8,560 bases of DNA from Candidatus Cryptobacteroides faecihippi (GTDB lineage: Bacteria; Bacteroidota; Bacteroidia; Bacteroidales; UBA932): positions 1-8,560 of the forward strand of contig JAGHSC010000231.1 in NCBI GenBank assembly GCA_018066065.1. Reading direction: 5' to 3'. The position numbers were made by a program, and so were the translations under genes. Below, piece by piece: positions 1-7,894 of the stretch (the first letter of the stretch is position 1; each line of letters begins with the position of its first letter). The notes below the pieces were generated by a model. It was not told where the DNA came from and searched no databases. It saw only the letters and a list, made by a program, of their open reading frames with translations.

Positions 1-108
1 GAGTTAGCGAGCCACCGCAGTGGCCGCAGTGAGTAGGCGCTTCGCGACGTAGTCGGGCGGAGTGCACACCCCACCGGCCCAGCCACCCTCGGAGGACCTC
101 AGTCAGAG
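1..108. other. GC-rich intergenic stretch with short palindromes, no gene supported
   Basis: No coding region is supported here. The plus strand reads open only as a short tail that meets TAG at 34-36, too little to call a gene. The stretch holds several small perfect hairpins: GCCAC/GTGGC at 11-24 with a 4-base loop, and CGAC/GTCG at 45-55 with a 3-base loop. It also has a near-perfect tandem 9-mer (ACCGCAGTG then GCCGCAGTG, 14-31). Such a composition resembles an intergenic palindromic repeat or the 3' untranslated end of a gene lying left of the window. That identity is inference; only the palindromes are seen. Confidence 0.4.
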
Positions 109-141
109 AAAAAGGCCGCGGAAGAAATTCCACGGCCTTTT
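109..141 (-). terminator. Rho-independent terminator ending the minus-strand rhamnosidase block
   Basis: Two 14-base arms, 110-123 and 128-141, are complementary apart from one position and flank a 4-base loop (124-127). On the minus strand the odd position is a G-U wobble, so the RNA stem is continuous, and it runs into five U residues. It lies 19 bases beyond the final stop of the GH78 gene, where an operon terminator would be expected. On the plus strand the same position is a C-A mismatch but the arm still ends in four T, so the element could also stop transcription coming from the left. Confidence 0.85.
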
Positions 142-160
142 CTGTGCGCGAGCGGCAACG

Positions 161-2353
161 CTAGAGCTTCACGGTGTGAGTACCGGCGGAAAGAGTGGCA
201 GGCTTGCCGTTTGACAAAGTCACATCACACTACGTACCCTCAGGGACAGTGATCACGGCAGTGATCCTCTTCCCCTTGCGATCAAGCTTGACAGCAATCT
301 CGCCATACTTGGTGACGAACGAAGTGCTCAGCTGCTTGACGGTGCCCATCTGAGGAGCAACCTTGAAACGACGATAGGCAGGCTCGAGAGCATCCACACC
401 GGCGAGCTGGCGCACCATGGAGATGATGCCCGCACCAGCCCAGGCATGATTGCAGGTACCATCGTAGTTCCAATGCTCGTAGAGAGTGCTGCAATCATCC
501 TTCATGACTGTAGGGAACATCTTCTTCATCCTAGCCAAAGCCATCTCAGGATTGCCCATCGTGTAGAGAGCATCCAGCACATAAGGAGTCATGTAAGTCG
601 TGGCATGGAACTCCTGGGCAAGGACCTGCCTGATTGCAGGATACTTGTCCGCAGAAGCAATGCCGGAGATGACTGCAAGAGCCTGGACACGGTCATCGGC
701 CACATCGGTGTGGCCAGGAGTACGGTACTCGGTACCATTCCAGTAATCGGCATTGAGCTTGTCCGCAATGACCTTCATCATCGCCTCATCCTCGGCAGCA
801 TCCGCCTCCTTGCCAAGCATGTGGGCAAAGCAAGCCTCAGCCTTGAGCGCAAGGTAGTACCACATGTGCAGCTGCGCATGGCTGTCCTGGTGCGAACCGG
901 CATCCGGCCAGTCCCAGGCGCCCGTACGATAGACAGGAAGACCGTCGGCATCAAGCTCCCAGACCTCGTGGATGTACTTGTGGAAAGCATCGTAGGTGCC
1001 AGGAACGAAGGAAGCATCGTCAGTGTAGAACCAGAGATTGTGCGCACCGTACCAGCCGATCGCATTGAGGATCTGCATAGGAAGCTCCTTGTACCAGTTT
1101 GAGCAAGGAATAGGCGCATAGAGGACGCCATCCTCCTTCTGCCAGTCTGCAAGCTCATGGAGACCCTTGATTGCAAGAAGGTCAGCCTTGCGGTCCATGC
1201 AGTAGAAAGCCTCGTTGAGATCGTTGACGATGTCACCCCACCACTGAGCCCTCTCACGGTCAGGACAATCGAAATATGTGTCCCTCATGTTGACGTACAT
1301 CGTCCTGACGGCCTTGTTCCAGTAGTCATTGAGGAAAGGATCGTCACATGAGAAAGTACCGGCAAAATCAGTGTTGTAGCCGGTCTCATGGAACTTGACC
1401 TCGAGAACCTTCACATCGGAAGGAACAACATACATGAGAAGCTCACCATTCATCCAAGGGAGATGCTCGTATTCCTGGACACCAGCCTTGGTGACATACT
1501 CACCGCTGACACACTTCTCGCCGGTCACGACATCATGGTCGGTGATCATCGAGATGACCCTGCCCGCAGGAGCATCCACCTTGAGACAAGGAGAGAAATG
1601 GCAGTTGTAAGGGAGACGGCAGTAGAGAGTGTCATTGCTCTGACGTGTGGAGACGTACTCATGGTAGCCATGGTCCTTCCAGAGAGGGATAGGTCTCTCG
1701 ACCAGCTTTCCGAAAGGAGGGAGACCCGGCTTGATACCGATCTCGAGAGCCCTGCCAAGGTTCTTCGGAGCACCACCCTTGTACCAGTCTGCAGAGAACG
1801 CATTCGCATCGTAGCGCACATTGCTCTCAGGAAGACGGTAGTTCGTTGAACGGCAATGAGCCGTGCTGAAGCCAGGATGGACGGCACACTGCCATGTGTC
1901 GTTGGAAAGGATCTCGACACCCTCGGCACGGGCATCGAAGATCATTGCAGCCATACCGCTGCTCATGTGGCTGAATCCGGACCTGCCGAAGTACCACATG
2001 AGGATGTTGATCTGGTTCTCGCCCTCGTGAAGATAAGGAGCGATGTCCACCTTGTCATAGTAGGAATCGCCAGGTGCAGGCCCCCTCTTGAGTCCGCCCT
2101 CGAAGACAACCATCTCACCGTTGATCCACATCCAGTACTTGCTGTCGGCAGCAATCCTGGCGACGAGGGAAGAAGGAACCTTCTCAAGTGTCACATCCTT
2201 TCTGAAGGCGAGCCATGTGTTGGTCTCGCCCTTGCACTGCTCCTTGGAAATCCACTTGGCCTTCCAGGAGTACTCCTCGGCGCTGGCTGCAAAAGACGCC
2301 ATCAGCGCCGACGCCGCGATCATGGCGGCAAGCACGAACTTTCTCATATTCAT
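161..2353 (-). CDS. Secreted GH78 family alpha-L-rhamnosidase with an in-frame TAG near its C-terminus
   Basis: Hydrolyses terminal alpha-L-rhamnosyl residues of polysaccharides or glycosides by the inverting mechanism of GH78 (family knowledge). Residues 1-25 form a signal peptide (start MNMRKF, hydrophobic core, cleavage probably after ASA), so it acts in the periplasm or on the cell surface. Residues ~30-340 are N-terminal beta domains. The (alpha/alpha)6 catalytic domain follows, with the family motif DCPDRERAQWWGD at 362-374, WDWPDAG at 480-486, and TLYEHW at 623-628, whose E626 matches the usual GH78 catalytic glutamate region. A C-terminal beta-sandwich begins near 660. TAG at 230-232 is codon 708. 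The same frame continues with 22 sensible residues (CDVTLSNGKPATL... ending HTVKL) to TAG at 161-163, completing the expected domain (730 codons before the stop, counting the TAG). With standard decoding the product is 707 residues. The start at 2353 is preferred over an upstream ATG at 2407, which would precede the signal peptide and overlap the GH106-like gene. It begins 10 bases after that gene's TAA. Confidence 0.9.
230..232 (-). other. In-frame TAG inside the GH78 coding frame
   Basis: Minus-strand TAG in the context ACG TAG TGT. The 22 codons after it keep the gene's G/C-ending codon style and encode the last strands of the C-terminal beta-sandwich. There is no frameshift, and the next stop is at 161-163, just before the terminator. 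The position lies in a loop after VPEGT, where homologues usually have a variable polar residue. It could be a nonsense mutation that removes only 22 residues, a sequence error, or a codon that is read through. Confidence 0.75.
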
Positions 2354-2363
2354 TGAATTGTTG

Positions 2364-2795
2364 TTATCTGTAGAACATGACTGGGCCGATGAGGCCGGCT
2401 GAGACATAAGGCTGGTTGCGCTTCAGCACGAAACGCTGTGCGACCTTGTTGTCCTTGAGGGTCTGGATGTAGTTGCCCATGAGGGTGGTAACCTTGACCT
2501 CGATGGTGTTGGTCCCCTCATGGAGGGCACCGCTGACATCATAGATCCTGTCGCCGAACCAGTCGGTACCGAGATCCTTGCCATTCACCTTGAGCTCGCA
2601 GATGTATGCAACCTTGCCGAGGTTGATGTACCTAGGCATCGCTGAACCGGAGACGCTTACCTCGGCGGTGTACACGATGGTACCCATGAAGTTCTTGAAC
2701 TCAGGCTCTGCCATGTCCTTGAAATCCTTGAGAGACTCCATCGAAGCGGTCCAGGTGGAATCGAGCTGAGGCTGATGAAGCTGGAGATTCCAGCC
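2364..2795 (-). other. Segment of the GH106-like gene downstream of the TAG: C-terminal beta-sandwich domain
   Basis: This is 143 codons in the same frame as the 811 codons before the TAG, ending at TAA. It encodes a jelly-roll domain of the kind that follows the catalytic barrel in GH106 and GH2-like enzymes: GTIVYTAEVSVSG, YINLGKVAYICELKVNG, and HEGTNTIEVKVTTLMGNY. An automatic annotation with the standard code would probably report it as a separate small protein beginning at the ATG at 2741 (MESLKDF). That ATG lies inside the domain linker, has no visible ribosome binding site, and would give a domain without a signal peptide. It is therefore better seen as the tail of the upstream gene. 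Confidence 0.75.
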
Positions 2796-5231
2796 CTAGA
2801 CCTCGATGCCGTCATTGCCTGAGACAGGGAGCGGACTCCAGACAGGAGCCTTGCCGGAAAGCTTGTTGAACACGATGAAGCAGCTCTCTGAAGGGCCAAG
2901 CTTGAGGTCGACCTTGCCATCCTTCGAGACAGGAAGCACGTACCTCTTGCCCGAAGCGATGTCGTAGACCCAGGCATTCTTGCCGGAAGTGATTGACTTA
3001 GGGAAGGTTATCTGTGAAGCACGAGCCTCGCTCATGTTGGCGTTGACGAAGAGGAACATGTCGCTCCTGTCGTCGGTGACATAGTGGTTCTGAAGGAGGT
3101 AGCGGTCAGGCGAAGAGACGGTGATGGCGTGCGGGAGTGAATATTCCTCCATGACACCTGTGTACCACTCAAGGAACTTTCCATCCTCAGGGGTGTTCAG
3201 GAGGATGAAGTTGTCCTTGTAGGACTTGAGACGCTCAACGGCTTCGGCGATCTGCCTGTCGCGGGCCTGGAAGTCCACGAGTCCGAGAGACTTCTCCGGG
3301 TACTTGGCAACGCAGAAGACGCGGCCTCCGCCCTTGACGAACTCCTCGAGCTTGGCGAGGGTCTCAGGCGTGGTGCTGGTCACCTCGACGAGGAAGAGAG
3401 TGCCGTACTCCTTGGCACCGTAGCAGAGCTTGCCGCCACGGACCTGGGCATCGCGGATGATGATCTCGCTGACATAGTCGGCACCGCCGCCGTTCTTGTG
3501 GATGGCCTCCCAGATGAGAGAGGTGTAAGGCACGTTAAGCTTCACAGGGAACGGTTCGGTCTGGACACCCATCTCGGACCACATGTCGTAGTTTGCAGGA
3601 AGGATAGCGATGTCGGTGTACATGTCGGCATTCTGGAGCTGGCTGCACATCCTTGCGCGGTAGTCATTGAGCTTGCCGGCATAAGGCCACCAGGTGTTCC
3701 TCTCATTGTGGAATGTACCGTACTGAACCCAGCCAGGGAACTCGGTCTCGATCGGGGAATAGTTGAATCCATGCCATACGGAATGGGTGATTCCGGCCTC
3801 CGCAGCCATGTCGGAACCGACCTTGAGGAATTCGAGGGAGGTCGTGAAGACCTTGTAGGTGTTGGTCATCTCCTCGCAGCTGACGATCCTGTTGCCAGAC
3901 AGATGGGCAGCCGAAGAGACGTACTTGTCGATCATGGTGTAGCCACGTCCGCGACGGTAATCCTCGTCGCCCATCTCCTCTCCGATCCTGTGGCGGAGCC
4001 AGTTGGTGGTCCATGACTCGCCTTCAGGAAGGTCGTAGCCAAGGGAGGACTCAAGCGGGAAGAATCCGCGTCCGTAGGCCTGTGCACGTGACTTTACGCC
4101 CTTTTCCTTGCACCATGCAAGGAAGGTCTCGGTGTATCTTTCATGGAGAAGCTCAGCCTTTGTGAGCTCGAAGTCGAAGCGCACGCGGTTCAGCTGCTCA
4201 AGGAACTCAGGGCTCTTCTTGCTTCCATATTCAAAGCTCTCGACGTCGCCGAGACGGCCTGTCTTGAACATGATGAAAGGAAGCCAAGGCATGACGTCGT
4301 AGCCGCGGCGGGCCTTGAACTCCTCAGCGAAATCGTCTGTCCAGTTGCTTCCCTCAAGCTCCATGCTGTCCACGAAGAAGGCTCTGAGATGCTCTGAGAG
4401 AGGTCCGATCTTGGCCTCGATGGCATCGGCCATGTGGTCGAGGTAGTTGCGTACAGCCTTTGCATCCATGTGGTTGAGGATCGACCCGGCAGCACCCGGA
4501 GCGCCGCAGATGACACTTGCGAACGATCTGTACTTCACGAGGGCATACATCTGCCACTTTCCCTTCGGCACCTCGATGTCGAGGACATCACCGTTGAACT
4601 TGTCGGTCACGTCGATTGCCTGGCTGAGGTCGCTCATCGGGTCCGGAGCGAGATACATGGCGACAAGCTCGGCTGTACGGCGAGGGTTGACCTTGGTCAC
4701 GCCCGGGTCAAGTGCCTTGTAGATGTGGAACTTGGAGATCTCGAGCCTCTCCCCGCCCTTGACTGGCTCCGCGTAGGTGAGCATGACGGATGCACACTCC
4801 TCGCGTGGAAGGGTCTCGGAGCCGAAAGGCCATCCCGATCCGATGATGAGGTCGCAGGTCATTCCAATCCTCTCAGCCTCGTCGAAGGCAACCTTGAGCA
4901 TGTCGATCCACTCGTCGCTGAGCCATGTGAGAGGCTTGGTGTCGAGGGTGTCGTCCCCACCAGGGAAGACGATCGGGTTGATCTCCACGCCTCCGATACC
5001 GGCAGCCTTCATGATGTTCAGCTCGCGCCTGATCTCGTCGGCCTGGACACGGTCACCGTTCCACCACCAGCGGACGAACGGGCGATAGCGGCTGTCAGGT
5101 TTCTGGAACTGCGCCCAAAGGTCCTTGGAGGAAGGTTTCTTCCCGGCGGACACTGTCGGAGCGGTCATGCTGAAGAGCAGCACCGACATGAGGACGGCAA
5201 GGATTGATGATGTAATCTTTTTCATATTCAT
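2364..5231 (-). CDS. Secreted GH106-like glycosyl hydrolase (probable alpha-L-rhamnosidase) with an internal in-frame TAG
   Basis: Probable alpha-L-rhamnosidase of the GH106 type (Glyco_hydro_106), a group of large Bacteroidales enzymes acting on pectin side chains. Residues 1-29 are a signal peptide ending VSA. The N-terminal hallmark RPFVRWWWNGD is at 50-60, followed by MKAAGIGGVE at 74-83 and GSGWPFG at 131-137. FFVDSMELEG (285-294), AQAYG (383-387), DLPEGE (400-405), CEEMT (452-456) and SVWHGFNYSP (484-493) follow the usual family order and hold candidate catalytic acids (E291, E453/E454). Codon 812 is TAG (2796-2798). The same frame then gives 143 residues with the ligand-binding-like beta-sandwich (NFMGTIVYTAEV, LKVNGKDLGTDWF) that ends GH106 proteins, and stops at TAA (2364-2366). 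Length with the TAG codon is 955, near the family size; without it 811. The gene starts 3 bases after the UPF0104 gene and precedes GH78 by 10 bases. Related GH families sharing this fold are an alternative; the exact substrate is inferred. Confidence 0.85.
2796..2798 (-). other. In-frame TAG inside the GH106-like coding frame
   Basis: Minus-strand TAG in the context GTC TAG GGC, at the linker between the catalytic region and the terminal beta-sandwich. Reading continues in frame for 143 family-consistent codons. One base after the TAG begins a 5-bp perfect hairpin (GCTGG, 5-base loop, CCAGC; 2794 to 2780 on the minus strand). The hairpin is short and may be chance. The codon could be a single nonsense mutation, a sequence error, or a site of readthrough giving long and short products. 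Confidence 0.8.
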
Positions 5232-5234
5232 TGG

Positions 5235-6302
5235 CTATTTGTTTCTAATCGATTCGCTGAGGTAGGAAAGGCCTCCGCAGATCATCTGGTTGACTGTCTG
5301 CGACTCGTGAGAGAGGGTCGCGAAGATCATTCCGAACTCGAACGGGACGCCGTAGACAGATGAGATCGCCCCGGCGACGATGAAGTGGAAGGCACCGAAT
5401 CCTCCAGGGACCGGCACGATGGAAGTGAGGCTTCCTGCCAGCATCAGGAACAGGGCATCGGTCATGCCCAGCTCCTTGAGACCGGCCACAGAGGCGGCCA
5501 GGCCAGGATCGATGGAATCCGTCGCCATTCCCTGGACGGCCCAGAGGATCGATGCGCTCATCATCCAGTAGCAGCCCCAGATCATGATCGTGAGGAGGAA
5601 GAACCACCATGCGTCCTTCATCTTCACGCAGCTTGCAAAGCCCTGCCAGAGCCCCAGGCAGAAGTCGCGGACCTTCCCGAAGATGCGGACCTTGTCGGCA
5701 AGGCGGACAGCCAGGAGGATGAACGCGACGGCGCACACTCCAAGCACTCCGAGGACAGCAATCTTTCCCATGCTGAAGCCTTCGGCGGCAGAGCCGAAGA
5801 TCCTTTCAGAGAAGAATCCACCGAACCTGCTCCATGTGAATATGAGAAACAGGCCGAGGAAGAGCCCCATTGCGAGGACATCCACAGAGCGTTCCAGAGC
5901 TGCCGTGCCAAGCACCTTGTCATAGGATGCGAGGCGGCGGTTCTGGTCGGCCGGGGCATCGGGGTCCTTCTGCGAGTGGGCGGTGATGAAGCCGCAGCGG
6001 ACGAACTCACCGACCCTTGGAAGAGCCAGATTGACTATGTAGCTGATGTTGACGGCGTTGAAACATGTCAGACGGGATGTTGTCCGGTCGATCGGAAGGA
6101 GGAGCTGCCTCCAGCGGAGTCCCCTGAGGAAGAAAGCCAGGACGCCGAAAAGCATGGACAACGCGACACAGCTCCACCTGCAAGCCTTGAGCGCAGACCA
6201 GAATTCCGCCCACTTCACTTCCCTGAAGGCGAAATACAGCAGCACTGCCGCAAGCAGGAGGAAAGCAATGTATCTAAGAACTTTTCCAACCTTCCCGTCC
6301 AT
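5235..6302 (-). CDS. UPF0104/AglD-type integral membrane protein (lysylphosphatidylglycerol synthase transmembrane-like family)
   Basis: Polytopic inner-membrane protein of 355 residues related to the transmembrane flippase-like domain of MprF and to AglD/YbhN (UPF0104). Such proteins are linked to lipid translocation, but the substrate here is unknown. Hydrophobic segments lie near residues 9-27, 43-60, 85-95, 133-156, 179-199, 231-256, 283-296 and 303-320. Family-type motifs are RGLRWRQLLLP (60-70), LPRVGEFVR (94-102) and PVPGGFGAFHF (297-307). The start at 6302 (MDGKVGKVL) is chosen because it directly precedes the first membrane segment; the frame stays open to an ATG at 6368, but that would run through the AT-rich promoter region and overlap the divergent kinase start. 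The stop is TAG, and three bases later the GH106-like gene starts in the same frame. It is probably the first gene of the minus-strand block. A role in rhamnoside breakdown is not evident. Confidence 0.85.
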   Translation of the reverse strand: MDGKVGKVLRYIAFLLLAAVLLYFAFREVKWAEFWSALKACRWSCVALSMLFGVLAFFLRGLRWRQLLLPIDRTTSRLTCFNAVNISYIVNLALPRVGEFVRCGFITAHSQKDPDAPADQNRRLASYDKVLGTAALERSVDVLAMGLFLGLFLIFTWSRFGGFFSERIFGSAAEGFSMGKIAVLGVLGVCAVAFILLAVRLADKVRIFGKVRDFCLGLWQGFASCVKMKDAWWFFLLTIMIWGCYWMMSASILWAVQGMATDSIDPGLAASVAGLKELGMTDALFLMLAGSLTSIVPVPGGFGAFHFIVAGAISSVYGVPFEFGMIFATLSHESQTVNQMICGGLSYLSESIRNK

Positions 6303-6358
6303 GAATACAAATATAAATAAATAATCGTTAACTTTGTGGTTCAACGGAATCATACGAC
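6303..6358. promoter_or_regulatory. Divergent promoter region between the membrane protein and kinase genes
   Basis: AT-rich 56-bp gap between divergent starts, in contrast with the GC-rich genes around it. On the plus strand TAACTTTG at 6329-6336 matches the Bacteroidetes -7 consensus TAnnTTTG and would put the transcription start roughly 15-20 bases before the kinase ATG at 6359. On the minus strand TATATTTG (6315 to 6308) also matches, but it lies only five bases from the ATG at 6302. It would therefore give an almost leaderless transcript, or it is a chance match in AT-rich DNA. No good -33 TTG element was found at the proper distance for either. Confidence 0.5.
6329..6336 (+). promoter_or_regulatory. 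Putative Bacteroidetes -7 element of the kinase operon
   Basis: TAACTTTG fits TAnnTTTG exactly and is placed 22 bases before the kinase ATG, a normal leader length in this phylum. A -33 TTG is not obvious, so the call rests on the -7 box and position alone. Confidence 0.45.
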
Positions 6359-7354
6359 ATGAAATCAATCTTAGGAATAGGCAACGCTCTCACAGACATC
6401 CTGGCCGTCTTCCCTGACGACACGCTGCTCAAGGAGTACCATCTCCCTCCGGGCAGCATGCAGCACGTGGACCTCGAGACCGGTGACCTGATCTGGTCCA
6501 AGCTCAAGGAATACGGAGTGAAGTATGTCCCGGGCGGGTCTGCAGCCAACACGATCACCTGCACTTCCATCTTCGGAATGCCTTCCGGCTACATCGGAAA
6601 GATCGGAAAGGACGAGCTCGGCAGTCTCTACAAGAGCACGCTGGAGCAGTTCGGGGTGAAGACCACCATGCTGACAGGCACCAAGGGTTCAGGACGTGCG
6701 ATGTGCTTCATCACCGGAGCCAACGCCGAGAGGACCTTCGCAGACTACATGGGTGCAGCCCTGGAGCTTGTCCCGGAGGACCTCAAGCCGGAGTTCTTCG
6801 AGGGCTATGACTATTTCCACATCGAGGGTTACCTGGTTCAGAACCAGGATCTTATCCGCAGGGCAGTCCAGATGGCCAAGGATGCAGGCTGCATCATCTC
6901 CATCGACATGGCTTCCTACAATGTCGTTGAGTCCAACGAAGCTTTCTTCCACAATCTTGTGGAGAAGTACGTGGACATCGTCTTCGCCAATGAGAGCGAA
7001 GCCCGTGCGTTCACGAAGAAGGAGCCTCGCGAGGCTCTCGACGAGCTGGCCGGACAGTGCCAGATCGCCGTTGTAAAGGTGGGCAAGGATGGTTCGATGG
7101 TGAAGCAGGGTGACGAGTACCACTTCATCGAGCCATGGCCTGCAGCAACCATCGATGCGACCGGAGCGGGTGACACCTACGCTGCCGGATTCCTCTATGC
7201 CCATTCCCTCGGTCTTCCTCTGAAGACTTGCGGAGAAGTAGGCTCGATTATTGCGGCGAAGGTCGTCGAGGTCATCGGTACCAAGATCGACGTCCCGAGA
7301 TGGAGGGCAGCCAAGAAGGAGATCCAGGAACTGATCGCATCCTCAAACAAGTAG
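6359..7354 (+). CDS. PfkB/ribokinase-family sugar kinase, probable adenosine kinase
   Basis: Cytoplasmic kinase of 331 residues, the usual size for the family, that most likely phosphorylates adenosine to AMP in purine salvage. In Bacteroidales this subfamily is commonly annotated as adenosine kinase; another nucleoside or sugar substrate is possible. PfkB signatures are clear: the N-terminal GIGNALTDI (6-14), the substrate-binding GGSAANT (59-65), GYIGKIGKDE (77-86), NESEA (211-215), and the C-terminal DATGAGDTYAAGF (266-278), whose D272 is the expected catalytic base next to the anion-hole glycines. No Shine-Dalgarno sequence precedes the ATG. The stop is TAG (7352-7354), and the next gene's ATG follows after one codon in the same frame, so the two are very likely cotranscribed and perhaps translationally coupled. 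Confidence 0.9.
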   Translation: MKSILGIGNALTDILAVFPDDTLLKEYHLPPGSMQHVDLETGDLIWSKLKEYGVKYVPGGSAANTITCTSIFGMPSGYIGKIGKDELGSLYKSTLEQFGVKTTMLTGTKGSGRAMCFITGANAERTFADYMGAALELVPEDLKPEFFEGYDYFHIEGYLVQNQDLIRRAVQMAKDAGCIISIDMASYNVVESNEAFFHNLVEKYVDIVFANESEARAFTKKEPREALDELAGQCQIAVVKVGKDGSMVKQGDEYHFIEPWPAATIDATGAGDTYAAGFLYAHSLGLPLKTCGEVGSIIAAKVVEVIGTKIDVPRWRAAKKEIQELIASSNK

Positions 7355-7357
7355 ATT

Positions 7358-7891
7358 ATGTTAGAGTTCGTTAAAGAATTATTCAGAAAGAGTACCCTGA
7401 AGAGGAACGCAAGCACCGTCGAGACTCAGTTCCTCCCTCTGGGCAAGATAAGGTCCTACGTTGCAGTCATCGACGTGGAGGACACGTCGTTCGATGCATG
7501 CAAGACATTGATCATGAACTTCTTCCGTTCGCACAACATCAACGGAAGCGTCTTCTTCCAGGACTTCAGGAAGATCGGCAGCGAGGACAGGCTCATCACG
7601 AGCATCCAGACGACCATCACCAAGAAGGACCTGGACTGGATCGGAAGGCCGAACAAGTACAAGATGAACGTGCTCAAGGAGCAGAATCCGGACGTCTTCA
7701 TCTCCCTGATCAAGGATCCAAGCTTCGCTGTGGAGTACATGGCCAGGACTTCCAACGCCCGTTTCAAGATCGGACGCAAGCAGATGGATGGAAAGCTCTT
7801 CGACCTCGTGGTCAAGGATCCTTCCGGCAAGAATCTCTCGCAGCTCGAGAGCTTCCAGGCGATCAAGGACTATCTCACAAGGATTCAGTAG
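7358..7891 (+). CDS. Small cytoplasmic conserved protein, DUF6913-like
   Basis: A 177-residue soluble protein without a signal peptide or membrane segment. It resembles the DUF6913 proteins that Bacteroidetes carry in housekeeping operons; the recognition rests on size, context and the C-terminal pattern FDLVVKDPSGKNLSQLESF (148-166), so it is moderate only. The N-terminus is basic (KELFRKSTLKR), followed by a beta strand (SYVAVIDVED, 33-42), a segment FFQDFRK (66-72), and PDVFISLIKD (111-120). The molecular function is unknown and no catalytic motif is visible. It starts 3 bases after the kinase stop and ends with TAG 3 bases before the DUF368 gene, all three in one frame, which marks a tight operon. 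Confidence 0.75.
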   Translation: MLEFVKELFRKSTLKRNASTVETQFLPLGKIRSYVAVIDVEDTSFDACKTLIMNFFRSHNINGSVFFQDFRKIGSEDRLITSIQTTITKKDLDWIGRPNKYKMNVLKEQNPDVFISLIKDPSFAVEYMARTSNARFKIGRKQMDGKLFDLVVKDPSGKNLSQLESFQAIKDYLTRIQ

Positions 7892-7894
7892 GAC

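Noticed and set aside
2354..2407. Upstream start of the GH78 gene at 2407
   Set aside because: The added 18 residues are polar, precede a complete signal peptide and overlap the end of the GH106-like gene. ATG at 2353 shares its context with the other glycosidase start.
2796..2798. Pyrrolysine or selenocysteine insertion at the internal stop
   Set aside because: Selenocysteine uses UGA, not UAG. Pyrrolysine is known mainly in methylamine methyltransferases of methanogens and a few other lineages. Neither glycosidase needs such a residue in a linker or loop, and no pyl genes are in the window.
5385..6320. Long plus-strand open frame of 311 codons opposite the UPF0104 gene, and similar ones at 446-1102, 3498-4016 and 4434-5207
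   Set aside because: They are antisense to well-supported genes, have low-complexity charged translations with no recognisable domain, and arise because stops are rare in the complement of GC-rich coding sequence.
6303..6368. N-terminal extension of the membrane protein to an ATG at 6368
   Set aside because: It would cross the AT-rich promoter region, overlap the divergent kinase start and add residues (MISCRMIPLN...) foreign to the family. ATG at 6302 starts just before the first membrane segment.
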